From NCBI GenBank assembly GCA_000635495.1, contig JFLW01000003.1, forward strand, positions 124,001 through 188,000: a DNA stretch of 64,000 nt, written 5' to 3'. Under the pieces are notes generated by a model. That model was not told the DNA's origin. It ran no database searches and saw only the letters and a program-made list of their open reading frames with translations. The first letter of the stretch is position 1, and each line of letters begins with the position of its first letter. Below, in pieces: positions 28,320 to 35,435 of this stretch. The stretch comes from Prochlorococcus sp. scB243_495K23 (GTDB lineage Bacteria; Cyanobacteriota; Cyanobacteriia; PCC-6307; Cyanobiaceae). The position numbers were made by a program, and so were the translations under genes.

Positions 28320-29946
28320 TATTTAAACAGGCTCTTCTACTCAAGGCCATCATTGTAAGTGTAGGACTTTGCCAAGATGATGTTGGCCAACACGCTCCAT
28401 CTAGTACAAGTACATTCTTGCATCTCCATAATCGATTAAATTTATCAACTACGCTATTTTCTTCGTTTATCCCCATTGGCGCTCCCCCTACTTCATGAAT
28501 GTAATATCCAGGAGGAGGAGGACTATCTGAAAGTGCTATCAAATTTTTTGTAAATAAACTTCCTAATGGAAAATTCATTAACTGATCAATATTTTTTATT
28601 TTTCCATTTGCAGCTTTGACTGATTTTTGGATCGTTTTTTCCATATGTTTTGCCATATTTAACTCATTCTCGCTCCATTCGAATTCAATGTAAGGAATTG
28701 GTATTCCCCATTCATCTGTTTTTTTTGAGAGAGAAACTGAGTTTTTCTCTCTAGGAAGCACTTCACCATGGGCGATAAGAAAGCCAATGGATTTGTTTGC
28801 GTCTTTTTGTAAAAATTTAGGTATCCCTAATCTATCAATTGCCCCCCAGATTCCATAACCTCTATGAAAATTTATGTCGTCAATTTCTGGTAAATTTGAA
28901 CCAAAAGGAATAAAGAAGCTGCCTGCTCCAGAAAGATCGGGAGGATTATTTAGTGATTTATCTAAATTTTTTGCTTTTGGGACTGAAAAAAATCTACAGA
29001 TAGATATGTGATCCATTAGGTATTTACCTAATTTCCCAGAATTATCTTTAAACCCTGAGGAATTTGATTTGTATTCTGAGTTCAGTAGTATTCTCAGTGT
29101 TGAAATTGTTGATGCGCAAAGCAGAATTAAATCACAATCCAATACTTCTTTGTGTCCATTTTTAAGGTTTACAATCGTTAGTTTTGAGGCAAGCTCTGTT
29201 ATCTTGTTAATCTCAAAAGACTCCACTAGGTAATTAGAGATTATTTGTACATTTCCAGTATCTAAAGCTTTTTTTAAAGAGCTTCCTACGCTAGAGGACT
29301 TGGGCCAATTTTTTTCTTTTACAGATGAATTACGGTCAAATCCTCTTGATTGGATAAATGGATAGTTTAATTTTGATTTAACTTTGCTGCCAAAAACATT
29401 TTCGTTTTCTGTAAGAGGAATTTCACCAATATATTTACCGTTTGGAACCTCCTTGATATCATCTTTTCGTCCATAAATTCCGCAGAAATTTTCAATAAAA
29501 TCGTAATGCGGGGAAATTTCTTCGTATGAAATAGGCCAGTTTGGCCCGAATCCGTCTTTTTTAGCCGGATGAAAGTCTTCTGAGGAAAGTCTTAATGTTA
29601 TGCCTCCCCAAGTTAATGATCTCCCCCCATATTGTTTACCTTGCGTCCAAAGAAATGGCTTTTTTTTTGGGAAGTCATAAGGATGCTTCAATTCATTTGA
29701 ATATAAGTCAGGATTATTTTTCCAATAACCAGGATGTTGGCACTGATTGGTATGTTTTTTTGTTATGACTCCTGATAATCTTTTTAATGTACTTTTTGGC
29801 TCATGATTACTAGCTTCATGCCTTTTAACTTGAGGCCCTGCTTCTATTACTAAAACATTGAGCCCTTGTTCTGCCAATGTAAGTGCTGCTATTCCTCCTG
29901 TAGCTCCAGAACCAACAACAATTGCATCATAAGGACTTATATCCAA
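28306..29946 (-). CDS. GMC-family FAD oxidoreductase
   Basis: 546 residues of the glucose-methanol-choline oxidoreductase type. The FAD loop is VVGSGATGGIAALTLAEQG near residues 10-28 with EAGP at 35-38; TQGKQYGGRSLTWGGITLR matches the second family motif; the end VLDGACWPTSSWQSPTLTMMALSRRA is the C-terminal signature with its active-site region. Substrates across the family include alcohols and sugars, and none can be chosen here. It is convergent with the DUF2811 gene. Confidence 0.88.
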   Translation of the reverse strand: MDISPYDAIVVGSGATGGIAALTLAEQGLNVLVIEAGPQVKRHEASNHEPKSTLKRLSGVITKKHTNQCQHPGYWKNNPDLYSNELKHPYDFPKKKPFLWTQGKQYGGRSLTWGGITLRLSSEDFHPAKKDGFGPNWPISYEEISPHYDFIENFCGIYGRKDDIKEVPNGKYIGEIPLTENENVFGSKVKSKLNYPFIQSRGFDRNSSVKEKNWPKSSSVGSSLKKALDTGNVQIISNYLVESFEINKITELASKLTIVNLKNGHKEVLDCDLILLCASTISTLRILLNSEYKSNSSGFKDNSGKLGKYLMDHISICRFFSVPKAKNLDKSLNNPPDLSGAGSFFIPFGSNLPEIDDINFHRGYGIWGAIDRLGIPKFLQKDANKSIGFLIAHGEVLPREKNSVSLSKKTDEWGIPIPYIEFEWSENELNMAKHMEKTIQKSVKAANGKIKNIDQLMNFPLGSLFTKNLIALSDSPPPPGYYIHEVGGAPMGINEENSVVDKFNRLWRCKNVLVLDGACWPTSSWQSPTLTMMALSRRACLNIKKT

Positions 29947-30053
29947 AACCTATTTCTTGATTTGCTATTTCAATAAATATAGCATTCAGTAAAAAATTAA
30001 TTTTTAGATTTCAGCTTAAGAAGTTAGAATTTATTGAAATACTACTCAAACAA

Positions 30054-30527
30054 ATGAGATTTATAATTTTAACTTTTTTAATAGTTGTTTTAACCTTCCC
30101 TTCTAGAAGCTTCGCTGCGTTGGATTATGGTAAACAATCTTTGGTAGGGGCTGATTTTTCTGGATCTGATTTAAAAGGAGCAACTTTCTATTTGACTGAT
30201 TTACAAGACGCAAATTTGTCGGGTTGTGAGCTCCAAAATGCGACTCTTTATGGAGCAAAATTGAAAGATACTAATTTAAGTAACTCCAACTTAAGAGAAG
30301 TAACTTTAGACTCGGCTGTTTTAGATGGAACAGATTTATCAAATACTAACTTGGAGGATTCTTTTGCTTATAGTACCCAGTTTGAAAATGTAAAAATACA
30401 AGGCGCAGACTTCACAAATGTTTTTTTGCCAAAAGATATTATTAGGAAATTTTGTGAGAGTGCTACTGGAACTAATCCAATTACAAATAGAGAAACCAGA
30501 GAAACTTTAGAGTGCGATTACATTTAA
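30054..30527 (+). CDS. Exported pentapeptide-repeat protein
   Basis: 157 residues. A signal peptide is clear (MRFIILTFLIVVLTFPSRSFA, cleavage after AxA near residue 21), then about 18 pentapeptide repeats of the A(D/N)LxX type (GADFSGSDLKGATFYLTDLQ, ANLSGCELQNATL and so on), which fold into a square right-handed beta-helix. A short C-terminus with two cysteines follows (KFCESATGT, TLECDYI). It is likely lumenal or periplasmic. Its role is unknown; similar lumenal pentapeptide proteins occur in thylakoids of cyanobacteria and plants. Confidence 0.88.
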   Translation: MRFIILTFLIVVLTFPSRSFAALDYGKQSLVGADFSGSDLKGATFYLTDLQDANLSGCELQNATLYGAKLKDTNLSNSNLREVTLDSAVLDGTDLSNTNLEDSFAYSTQFENVKIQGADFTNVFLPKDIIRKFCESATGTNPITNRETRETLECDYI

Positions 30528-30529
30528 AT

Positions 30530-30922
30530 TTATGCACATATAAGTTCTTTTTTAATCTTTCTTTGTTTATAAAGTGATCTTCCAACAGGCCAACCTAAAG
30601 TAGATAAATGTTTCATTAAAGAACCTGAGTATTTGAAATAAAAATTGTCTGAATATTTGATGCCAAGTTCATTTAGAGTGGTTATTAATAAACATAGATC
30701 TTTCTTTTTGCCTTTTTTCATATCCAATAATATCAATGCTTCACTTGATAATTTTTTTTCTAGTGCCTTATCATTTTCAGCAAAACCAACTTTAAGTGAA
30801 TTAAATGCATCAGAATAAAGAGTATAAATTATTCCATCTTTAGATTTATCTAAAGAAGTATCTAGATTAAATCTTGATGATATTAATGTTTTGTATCCTT
30901 TAATGATTTTTCTGTTATTCAT
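30530..30922 (-). CDS. Small basic protein with weak GIY-YIG resemblance, partner of RHH gene
   Basis: 130 residues, basic. The segment GIIYTLYSDAFNSLKVGFAENDKALEKKL has the spacing of a degraded GIY-YIG/T5orf172 start (Y-T-L-Y...K-V-G), and the C-terminal half holds helices ending in LGWPVGRSLYKQRKIKKEL. Catalytic residues are not convincingly conserved, so this resemblance is weak. Start 30922 lies two bases after the stop of the upstream RHH-protein gene, so they form an operon. Possible partner or effector of that protein; function unknown. Confidence 0.6.
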   Translation of the reverse strand: MNNRKIIKGYKTLISSRFNLDTSLDKSKDGIIYTLYSDAFNSLKVGFAENDKALEKKLSSEALILLDMKKGKKKDLCLLITTLNELGIKYSDNFYFKYSGSLMKHLSTLGWPVGRSLYKQRKIKKELICA

Positions 30923-30924
30923 AA

Positions 30925-31422
30925 TTATTTGATTTCATCCTGAGCTAATTCGTATTTCTCCAATAGATTGTTTACCTCTGCTAGTGCGATCCTCTTTTGA
31001 CAAGCCGAGTCATATCTATTTACTGCTATTGAAGGTATTGAACCTTTGCTTTTCATTTCCCTTATACCAGTTTCTAAACATTGAAAAGCAACACTTGATA
31101 GATCTCTTCCTTCTGCTGCGGCCCAAACTTTCAAAAGATAAGTAAGATTTGATGGTACTGAGATCTGTACTTTGTTTGAATTTGAAGTATTTAATGAAAT
31201 ATCATCGAGACTAATTTCTTTAGAGGAAATAGTTTCTTTTACCTTTTTCTTCAAAAATTTTACTTGGCTTATAGCGTCATCTTTATTCTTTATTTTTTGT
31301 TCTATTTCAAATAACTCTTCTTCAGAATTAATTAAAGCTTCTAATGCCCATTTAGCATCATCTTTCGCAACCGCGGTTCTATCAAGCCATTCATCTCTTA
31401 TTTTTGACCAATTACTAGGCAT
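30925..31422 (-). CDS. Ribbon-helix-helix-like DNA-binding candidate
   Basis: 165 residues. The N-terminal 75 residues are a probable coiled coil (EALINSEEELFEIEQKIKNK, VKFLKKKVKE). Residues about 87-125 fit the ribbon-helix-helix pattern: VQISVPSNLTYLLKVWAAAEGRDLSSVAFQCLETGIREM, a strand, helix, GRDLS turn and second helix. Such proteins bind DNA as dimers and often regulate their own promoter; here an 11-base direct repeat lies just upstream. First gene of a two-gene unit with the 130-residue gene. Toxin-antitoxin is one reading but unproven. Confidence 0.6.
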   Translation of the reverse strand: MPSNWSKIRDEWLDRTAVAKDDAKWALEALINSEEELFEIEQKIKNKDDAISQVKFLKKKVKETISSKEISLDDISLNTSNSNKVQISVPSNLTYLLKVWAAAEGRDLSSVAFQCLETGIREMKSKGSIPSIAVNRYDSACQKRIALAEVNNLLEKYELAQDEIK

Positions 31423-31457
31423 AAGCTTTATAAGATAATTCTATGATATATAAATCC

Positions 31458-31501
31458 ATATAGATTGTCCATGTATTCTATTTAGAATTAATATAGATTG
31501 T
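31458..31501 (-). promoter_or_regulatory. Direct repeats, candidate operator of the RHH-protein gene
   Basis: ATATAGATTGT occurs at 31458-31468 and again at 31491-31501, both in the same orientation and 33 bases (about three helical turns) apart, 36-79 bases upstream of the RHH-protein start. Between them is a short palindrome TTCTATTTAGAA. Spaced direct repeats are typical operators for RHH dimers. Function is inferred from position. Confidence 0.4.
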
Positions 31502-31689
31502 TTAGAGTTAAAATTAAATTTTTAGTAATTCCTCGTCTTAGAAATAATCTTTTACAATAATTGAAACTGCAGAATCAATCCAAAGTGATCTTAGAGGTAT
31601 TTTTTAGCTAATTGAAAACGATATATTTGATAATTCAATCTTTTTAAATTTTAGTTATTTTGTTTACTTAATTAAAAACTTCTGAGCTT

Positions 31690-32079
31690 TTAATCTCTTT
31701 CAATAAGTTCAATTTTATAACCATCAGGATCCTCAACAAAAGCCAGGACAGTAGTACTGTTTTTCATTGTTTTAGGTTTGGTTGTTATTTTGCAACCATT
31801 TTTTTCTAATCCTTTGCAAATTAGATGAATATCTTTTACTCCAATAGCTATATGACCATATTTATCTCCAATCTCATAGTCTTCAGACTTTTTGTCCCAG
31901 TTATAAGTTAATTCAATTACTGAGTTTTCTTTTTCTGAGCCATAACCAACAAATGCCAAAGTGAATTTTCCATGAGGGTAATCCTTTTTTCGCAATAAAT
32001 TCATTCCTAATCTATTGACGTAGAAATCAATGGATTTATCTAAATCTCCAACCCTCAACATTGTATGTAAGATACGCAT
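31690..32079 (-). CDS. gloA: Lactoylglutathione lyase (glyoxalase I)
   Basis: 129 residues, the short prokaryotic glyoxalase I form. Metal ligands are recognisable as H5 (LHTMLRV), E56 (SVIELTYN), H76 (YGHIAIG) and E124 (YKIELIE). FVEDPDGYKIEL is the family's C-terminal signature. It converts the methylglyoxal-glutathione hemithioacetal to lactoylglutathione in the cytoplasm. A 267-base gap separates it from the RHH-gene promoter. Confidence 0.95.
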   Translation of the reverse strand: MRILHTMLRVGDLDKSIDFYVNRLGMNLLRKKDYPHGKFTLAFVGYGSEKENSVIELTYNWDKKSEDYEIGDKYGHIAIGVKDIHLICKGLEKNGCKITTKPKTMKNSTTVLAFVEDPDGYKIELIERD

Positions 32080-32211
32080 TTTAATTATGAACCTGAATTA
32101 ATTATCTAATATTTAATAACCATCTGCCAAAGTTGATTTTTTAGAAAGTAAGTCTTTTTATTATGTTCAAAAAATTAGGTTAAAATATAAATACGAAATT
32201 TCAATAATATA

Positions 32212-32646
32212 TTGAATCAGATATTCCAAAGACTCTCATCAGTATTTTTGTATACTTTGCCATTAAAGGCATCAATACCTTTTGGATATTTTTTGCTCTA
32301 TAAATATTCTTTTTTAAAAATACTATTATTACTAACTTTTCCTATAGCAATAATTGAAAAATCTTTGCCTTTTGGTAGTTTTTTATTATTTATAATTTTG
32401 TTTGCTGGATTAGTAAGAAATCCAAATGTTCCCTATTTCGTTAGATATAACGCATGCCAAGCTTTATTAATTGATATTGCTTTAATAATAATTTCATATC
32501 TCTTGAGAATATTTCCCATAGTTGAATTAGGCTCAATAATTTTTATATTTACACTATGTATTTTTATTTATTCGATTTCTCAATGTATTTATGGAGTTGA
32601 ACCTGAAATTCCCTTAATTAGTAAATCTGTAAGAATGCAAATTTAA
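32212..32646 (+). CDS. Tic20-family membrane protein
   Basis: 144 residues with about four hydrophobic segments and the Tic20 core VRNPNVPYFVRYNACQALLIDIALIII (residues 64-90). In plants Tic20 is part of the inner chloroplast protein-import channel; the role of the cyanobacterial homologue in the cytoplasmic or thylakoid membrane is unknown. The start is TTG at 32212. Family assignment is strong. Confidence 0.87.
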   Translation: MNQIFQRLSSVFLYTLPLKASIPFGYFLLYKYSFLKILLLLTFPIAIIEKSLPFGSFLLFIILFAGLVRNPNVPYFVRYNACQALLIDIALIIISYLLRIFPIVELGSIIFIFTLCIFIYSISQCIYGVEPEIPLISKSVRMQI

Positions 32647-32673
32647 AAAGATTTATGGATTTACTGATTTTCT

Positions 32674-33018
32674 TCAGCACTCATTCAGAATAGATTCCCA
32701 TCTTTGTTGACTTGCCTTTATCGCTTGCATTGGCGGATTAGCTCCCTCTATTTCAAAGGCTTTAATTAATGATTTATTAGCTAGTAGACCTAATCTTGCT
32801 GCCTCTCTTTGCCTAGAGCATACTTTTTTTCTTGATCCCTCTTTTAAACTATTTTCGATTTCTTTAAGAATCTGGCTAGCTTCATTCGATTTAGAATAAA
32901 AATCATTCATGTAAACATCAAGTGCTGTATCAGCAAAGATTTCAACTGGAGAGATTATTGTGACTAAGCAAACTATAAAACTTACAAATACAAATATTTT
33001 CATAAGAATCTTAAGCAA
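32674..33018 (-). CDS. Exported small protein, unknown function
   Basis: 114 residues beginning with a hydrophobic signal sequence (MKIFVFVSFIVCLVTIISPV, ending ...EIFADTA). The mature part is a helical, Lys/Arg-rich domain with cysteines in KVCSRQ and at the C-terminal end (ILNEC). The first ATG overlaps the stop of the upstream membrane-protein gene by eight bases; the second Met (33003) gives a more usual signal-peptide start. Likely periplasmic or lumenal; similar in pattern to small cyanobacterial proteins without known role. Confidence 0.65.
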   Translation of the reverse strand: MLKILMKIFVFVSFIVCLVTIISPVEIFADTALDVYMNDFYSKSNEASQILKEIENSLKEGSRKKVCSRQREAARLGLLANKSLIKAFEIEGANPPMQAIKASQQRWESILNEC

Positions 33019-33595
33019 ATTTTTTGTCCGATCTCTTTAATACTAAATAAAAGGTAAGAACGCTAATTGTTCCAGATGGGCCTATTAAAACATGCCAAAA
33101 TTGATCGCCACTAATTGAGAGCCTTGAGCCAAAGAAAGTCGTAAAAAAAATACCAAATATTGGGTAAAGAATAAAAAGCCAATCTTTAAAAACTCTTTGC
33201 CAATTTATAATTAGCAGGATACTTATTATTACTTGAAAAAGGAGAGCAAATGTTTTATCAAATAAAAAATATGAGATTATTGAACATAAAGAAATGCAAC
33301 AATTAGTTTTTTGAATAAACTTATTTTTTATAACTGATATTGATAAACATGTTAGACCTAAAGATAGAAAAGAATAAAATAACCAATTAAATAAAGAGGA
33401 GTGATCTACATAAATCCAAGACGTTTGAGTATGATCTATCATTTCAGAAATCGATGCCAATCCTAAAAAAACAAAACCGAAAGGTATCAATTTGTTCTTA
33501 CTTATATGTTTGAATTTATTGATCGATCTAATACCTAATAATATTGGGATGATTGCCGCTTGAAAGTGGGCAAATAATAAAATTGAAAAAAACAA
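33011..33595 (-). CDS. Polytopic membrane protein, unknown function
   Basis: 194 residues with about six hydrophobic segments (ILLFAHFQAAIIPILLGI, LIPFGFVFLGLASISEM, LFNWLFYSFLSLGLTCLSISV, ISYFLFDKTFALLFQVIISILLI, LYPIFGIFFTTFFG, VLIGPSGTISVLTFYLVL). No transporter or enzyme signature is visible. It overlaps the next gene by eight bases, suggesting a two-gene unit with the exported 114-residue protein. Confidence 0.65.
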   Translation of the reverse strand: MFFSILLFAHFQAAIIPILLGIRSINKFKHISKNKLIPFGFVFLGLASISEMIDHTQTSWIYVDHSSLFNWLFYSFLSLGLTCLSISVIKNKFIQKTNCCISLCSIISYFLFDKTFALLFQVIISILLIINWQRVFKDWLFILYPIFGIFFTTFFGSRLSISGDQFWHVLIGPSGTISVLTFYLVLKRSDKKFA

Positions 33596-33648
33596 AATAA
33601 ATTCTCAAACTTAATTTATCCTAATTTAAATAAAAAATCAGTTTCGGG

Positions 33649-33849
33649 TCACCTGAGTAGAGAAAGGTACCATTGCCCTATTACTATAATCAATATTGTA
33701 AGAACAAAAGGGAAAGCAGGATACCGTGTTTGAAAATTAGCAGGTGGCCAAGGAGACCAAGATATTAATCTGCCTTGCGGTTCATTTGAAATAACTTTTT
33801 TTTTCGCCCTTTTGGTTATTAAATTATCTGTGGCAAATCCTTTACTCAT
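33649..33849 (-). CDS. Small single-helix membrane protein
   Basis: 66 residues. A basic, Lys-rich N-terminus (ITKRAKKKVISNEPQGRLI) leads to a Trp/Pro-rich patch (SWSPWPPANFQTRYPAF) and one transmembrane helix (FVLTILIIVIGQWYLSLL) to the end. The pattern is that of a small photosynthetic-membrane or assembly protein, but I do not recognise a named subunit. It lies upstream of the six-helix protein on the same strand. Confidence 0.6.
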   Translation of the reverse strand: MSKGFATDNLITKRAKKKVISNEPQGRLISWSPWPPANFQTRYPAFPFVLTILIIVIGQWYLSLLR

Positions 33850-33922
33850 AATCTAAATAAAAATTATACTAACAAGAACGTTTCAAAAGGGCGTTTATAT
33901 TATTCGGTTCTTTTTATTTGAA

Positions 33923-34009
33923 CGGAGGGGGTGGGATTCGAACCCACGGTGCCCTTGCAGACACGCTAGTTTTCAAGACTAGAGCCTTAAACCACTCGAC
34001 CACCCCTCC
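33923..34009 (-). tRNA. tRNA-Ser (anticodon UGA)
   Basis: The minus strand folds into an 87-nt class II tRNA: acceptor GGAGGGG (from 34009) pairs with CCCCTCC and a G discriminator at 33923; the anticodon arm is CTAGT-CTTGAAA-ACTAG with anticodon TGA; a long variable arm (GCGTGTCTGCAAGGGCAC) follows; the T arm is GTGGGTTCGAATCCCAC. CCA is not encoded. The long variable arm and anticodon identify serine, reading UCA and other UCN codons. Confidence 0.97.
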
Positions 34010-34186
34010 AGAGGCTATTCAGTTTTGTTGAACTTCAAAACTATAACATAAGAAATTAGTCATAGTCTATAAATTCAAAGATTAAAAATTTATTTCAAGA
34101 AACTTGTCTGAGAGAGGAATTTTATTTAAAAATGACGGGTTAAGTCGTTATAAAAGTCAATTATTAGTCACATTTAGTCCAAAAAT

Positions 34187-34351
34187 TTAGGCCACAAAAA
34201 AACACCCAAAGTTGACATTTTGTTGAAATAAACCAAATAAGTTATTCCCAACTATGGCAGCGATTATTAAAACGAAGGCAACTATGGCGAAAAGAGCACT
34301 AACATCTTTTATGTCATATGGTGCTTTAAATAAAGGTTTTTGGTCTGCCAT
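34187..34351 (-). CDS. 54-residue single-helix membrane protein
   Basis: Minus-strand ATG at 34351, stop TAA at 34187. Protein starts MADQKPLFKAPYDIKDVSAL and continues with one membrane helix (FAIVAFVLIIAAIVG) and NLFGLFQQN. The signature resembles small subunits of photosynthetic complexes in topology, but I do not recognise a named one. Overlooked by standard ORF length limits; no clear ribosome binding site is seen. Confidence 0.6.
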   Translation of the reverse strand: MADQKPLFKAPYDIKDVSALFAIVAFVLIIAAIVGNNLFGLFQQNVNFGCFFVA

Positions 34352-34441
34352 TGTTATCTAATATATAAATGCAATTGAATCATATTATTTTAATGCTCGT
34401 GAGAAGTATTAAGTTATTGTTTAGTCTAAGAATGGGTAATA

Positions 34442-34466
34442 AAAAAGCCACTGAAAGTGGCTTTTT
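34442..34466 (-). terminator. Rho-independent terminator of the DUF4278 gene
   Basis: The perfect 11-bp stem AAAAAGCCACT (34442-34452) and AGTGGCTTTTT (34456-34466) with a GAA loop ends in T/A runs on both sides, so it can act in either direction. It lies 18 bases after the stop of the 33-residue minus-strand gene. Confidence 0.88.
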
Positions 34467-34483
34467 AATAAATGTTTAAATAA

Positions 34484-34585
34484 CTAGCTTGTGTAAGTTT
34501 TTCCTCTATAAGTTAGTTCATTGTGCTGCTTTTTAGCTGCTTCTTTGTTCTGGACGTACTTTTGTCCTCTGTAAATTAGAGTCAT
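34484..34585 (-). CDS. 33-residue DUF4278-type peptide
   Basis: Minus-strand ATG at 34585, TAG at 34484. The peptide starts MTLIYRGQKYVQNKEAAKKQ and ends ELTYRGKTYTS: two copies of the L-x-YRG-x-x-Y motif characteristic of DUF4278 proteins in marine cyanobacteria. GGAG sits seven bases before the ATG. The gene has its own 5' leader, with a candidate glutamine riboswitch, and its own terminator, so it is a complete small transcription unit. Function is unknown; glutamine-controlled expression suggests a role in nitrogen status. Confidence 0.85.
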   Translation of the reverse strand: MTLIYRGQKYVQNKEAAKKQHNELTYRGKTYTS

Positions 34586-34601
34586 TTTTTAGCTCCGGTT
34601 T

Positions 34602-34662
34602 CGCTTAAGTCCCCGTTCCATGGCTTAAGTCGATTTGCGGCTTGCTATACGCAAGTTGAACG
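34602..34662 (-). ncRNA. Candidate glutamine-II (downstream-peptide) riboswitch
   Basis: On the minus strand the leader reads CGTTCAACTTGCGTATAGCAAG, then CCGCAAATCGACTTAAGCC, then ATGGAACGGGGACTTAAGCG, ending 16 bases before the start codon. CGTTC pairs with GAACG (P1), CTTGC with GCAAG (P2), and the CTTAAG of the internal loop can pair with the palindromic CTTAAG downstream, giving the pseudoknot of the downstream-peptide RNA, which binds glutamine and precedes short ORFs in cyanobacteria. The identification is from memory of the motif and the pairings visible here. Confidence 0.72.
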
Positions 34663-34664
34663 TT

Positions 34665-34684
34665 TTTGTAGCGGTTGCTACAAA
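34665..34684 (-). promoter_or_regulatory. NtcA-box-like dyad at the start of the DUF4278 leader
   Basis: TTTGTAGCGGTTGCTACAAA is an 8-bp inverted repeat containing GTA-N8-TAC at 34668-34681, the NtcA consensus. On the minus strand it lies just downstream of an AT-rich -10-like sequence (about 34685-34695), so it would cover the transcription start and, if NtcA binds, repress. It could instead be a 5' RNA hairpin. Confidence 0.45.
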
Positions 34685-34889
34685 TTTATAATAACATCCG
34701 TTAAAATTATTTGTCTAGGTTTTTAATTAATAAACTTAATATATTAATGATAGATTAGGTTTCTGATAAAAATATTTATTATAATTCCGGCTTAATTTCT
34801 CGCAGGTTACATTTTGTTCGTTTTTGAGATGTATTTTTTATTTAATGAACTTTTAAATGTAAAATTCTTAAGATTATAAAATTTGTTTT

Positions 34890-35084
34890 ATGTTTTCTAG
34901 AAGCAAAAAACCTACAGTAAAAAAATCTGCAATAGTTGAAGAGACTCCATTATTTGCTCAATTATTACCATTCGCAAACAGAATGAATGATAAGGTCCAA
35001 TTGGTAAATGCTTTGGCTTTTACTTTTATTATGGGATTCTCAATTTTTGGAATTGCTCTATGGAAACTATCAGGGCTGACCTAA
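34890..35084 (+). CDS. 64-residue single-helix membrane protein
   Basis: N-terminal basic segment (MFSRSKKPTVKKSA), an amphipathic region (ETPLFAQLLPFANRMNDKVQ), then one transmembrane helix (ALAFTFIMGFSIFGIALW) to the end. It lacks the ExxNxRxAMxGF motif of Hli proteins. Topology suggests a small thylakoid protein; I cannot name it. The 300 bases upstream hold the divergent DUF4278 unit. Confidence 0.65.
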   Translation: MFSRSKKPTVKKSAIVEETPLFAQLLPFANRMNDKVQLVNALAFTFIMGFSIFGIALWKLSGLT

Positions 35085-35089
35085 ATATT

Positions 35090-35347
35090 TTATTTTTGCA
35101 AAGCATCAATTTTTGATTCTTTGTTTTCAATTATGGTTATTAACCATCTAGAGGCTAGCCCTCTGGATATTGATCTATTTTTTAGAAATCTACATATATA
35201 TACGTGTAGATTTTTTTCGTTTTTGGAGTTAAATTTCTCCTCAAAATCTAAGATATCCTCTTCTGATGTTCTTTTTCTTAGCTCATCCACCAATGCATGA
35301 CTTGAGGAATCATTAAACAAGTTCCCAATATTTAAGCTTAATGTCAT
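35090..35347 (-). CDS. Small hypothetical protein, 85 residues
   Basis: Soluble, helical and charged (SHALVDELRKRTSEEDILDFEEKF, NRSISRGLASRWLITIIENKE). No cofactor motif, signal peptide or membrane helix. It ends six bases from the stop of the convergent 64-residue gene. No family recognised. Codon and residue composition are consistent with a real gene. Confidence 0.6.
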   Translation of the reverse strand: MTLSLNIGNLFNDSSSHALVDELRKRTSEEDILDFEEKFNSKNEKNLHVYICRFLKNRSISRGLASRWLITIIENKESKIDALQK

Positions 35348-35435
35348 AAATAATTTATGTCCCTATTTAAGAGGTAGCCATAAATTAAATTTTTAAAAAC
35401 TAATTTATATTTTTTATTTACAAATTATTCAAAAT

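Noticed and set aside
33850-34186. A mobile element inserted at tRNA-Ser
   Set aside because: No integrase and no repeated copy of the tRNA 3' end in the window; flanking genes are ordinary small membrane proteins.
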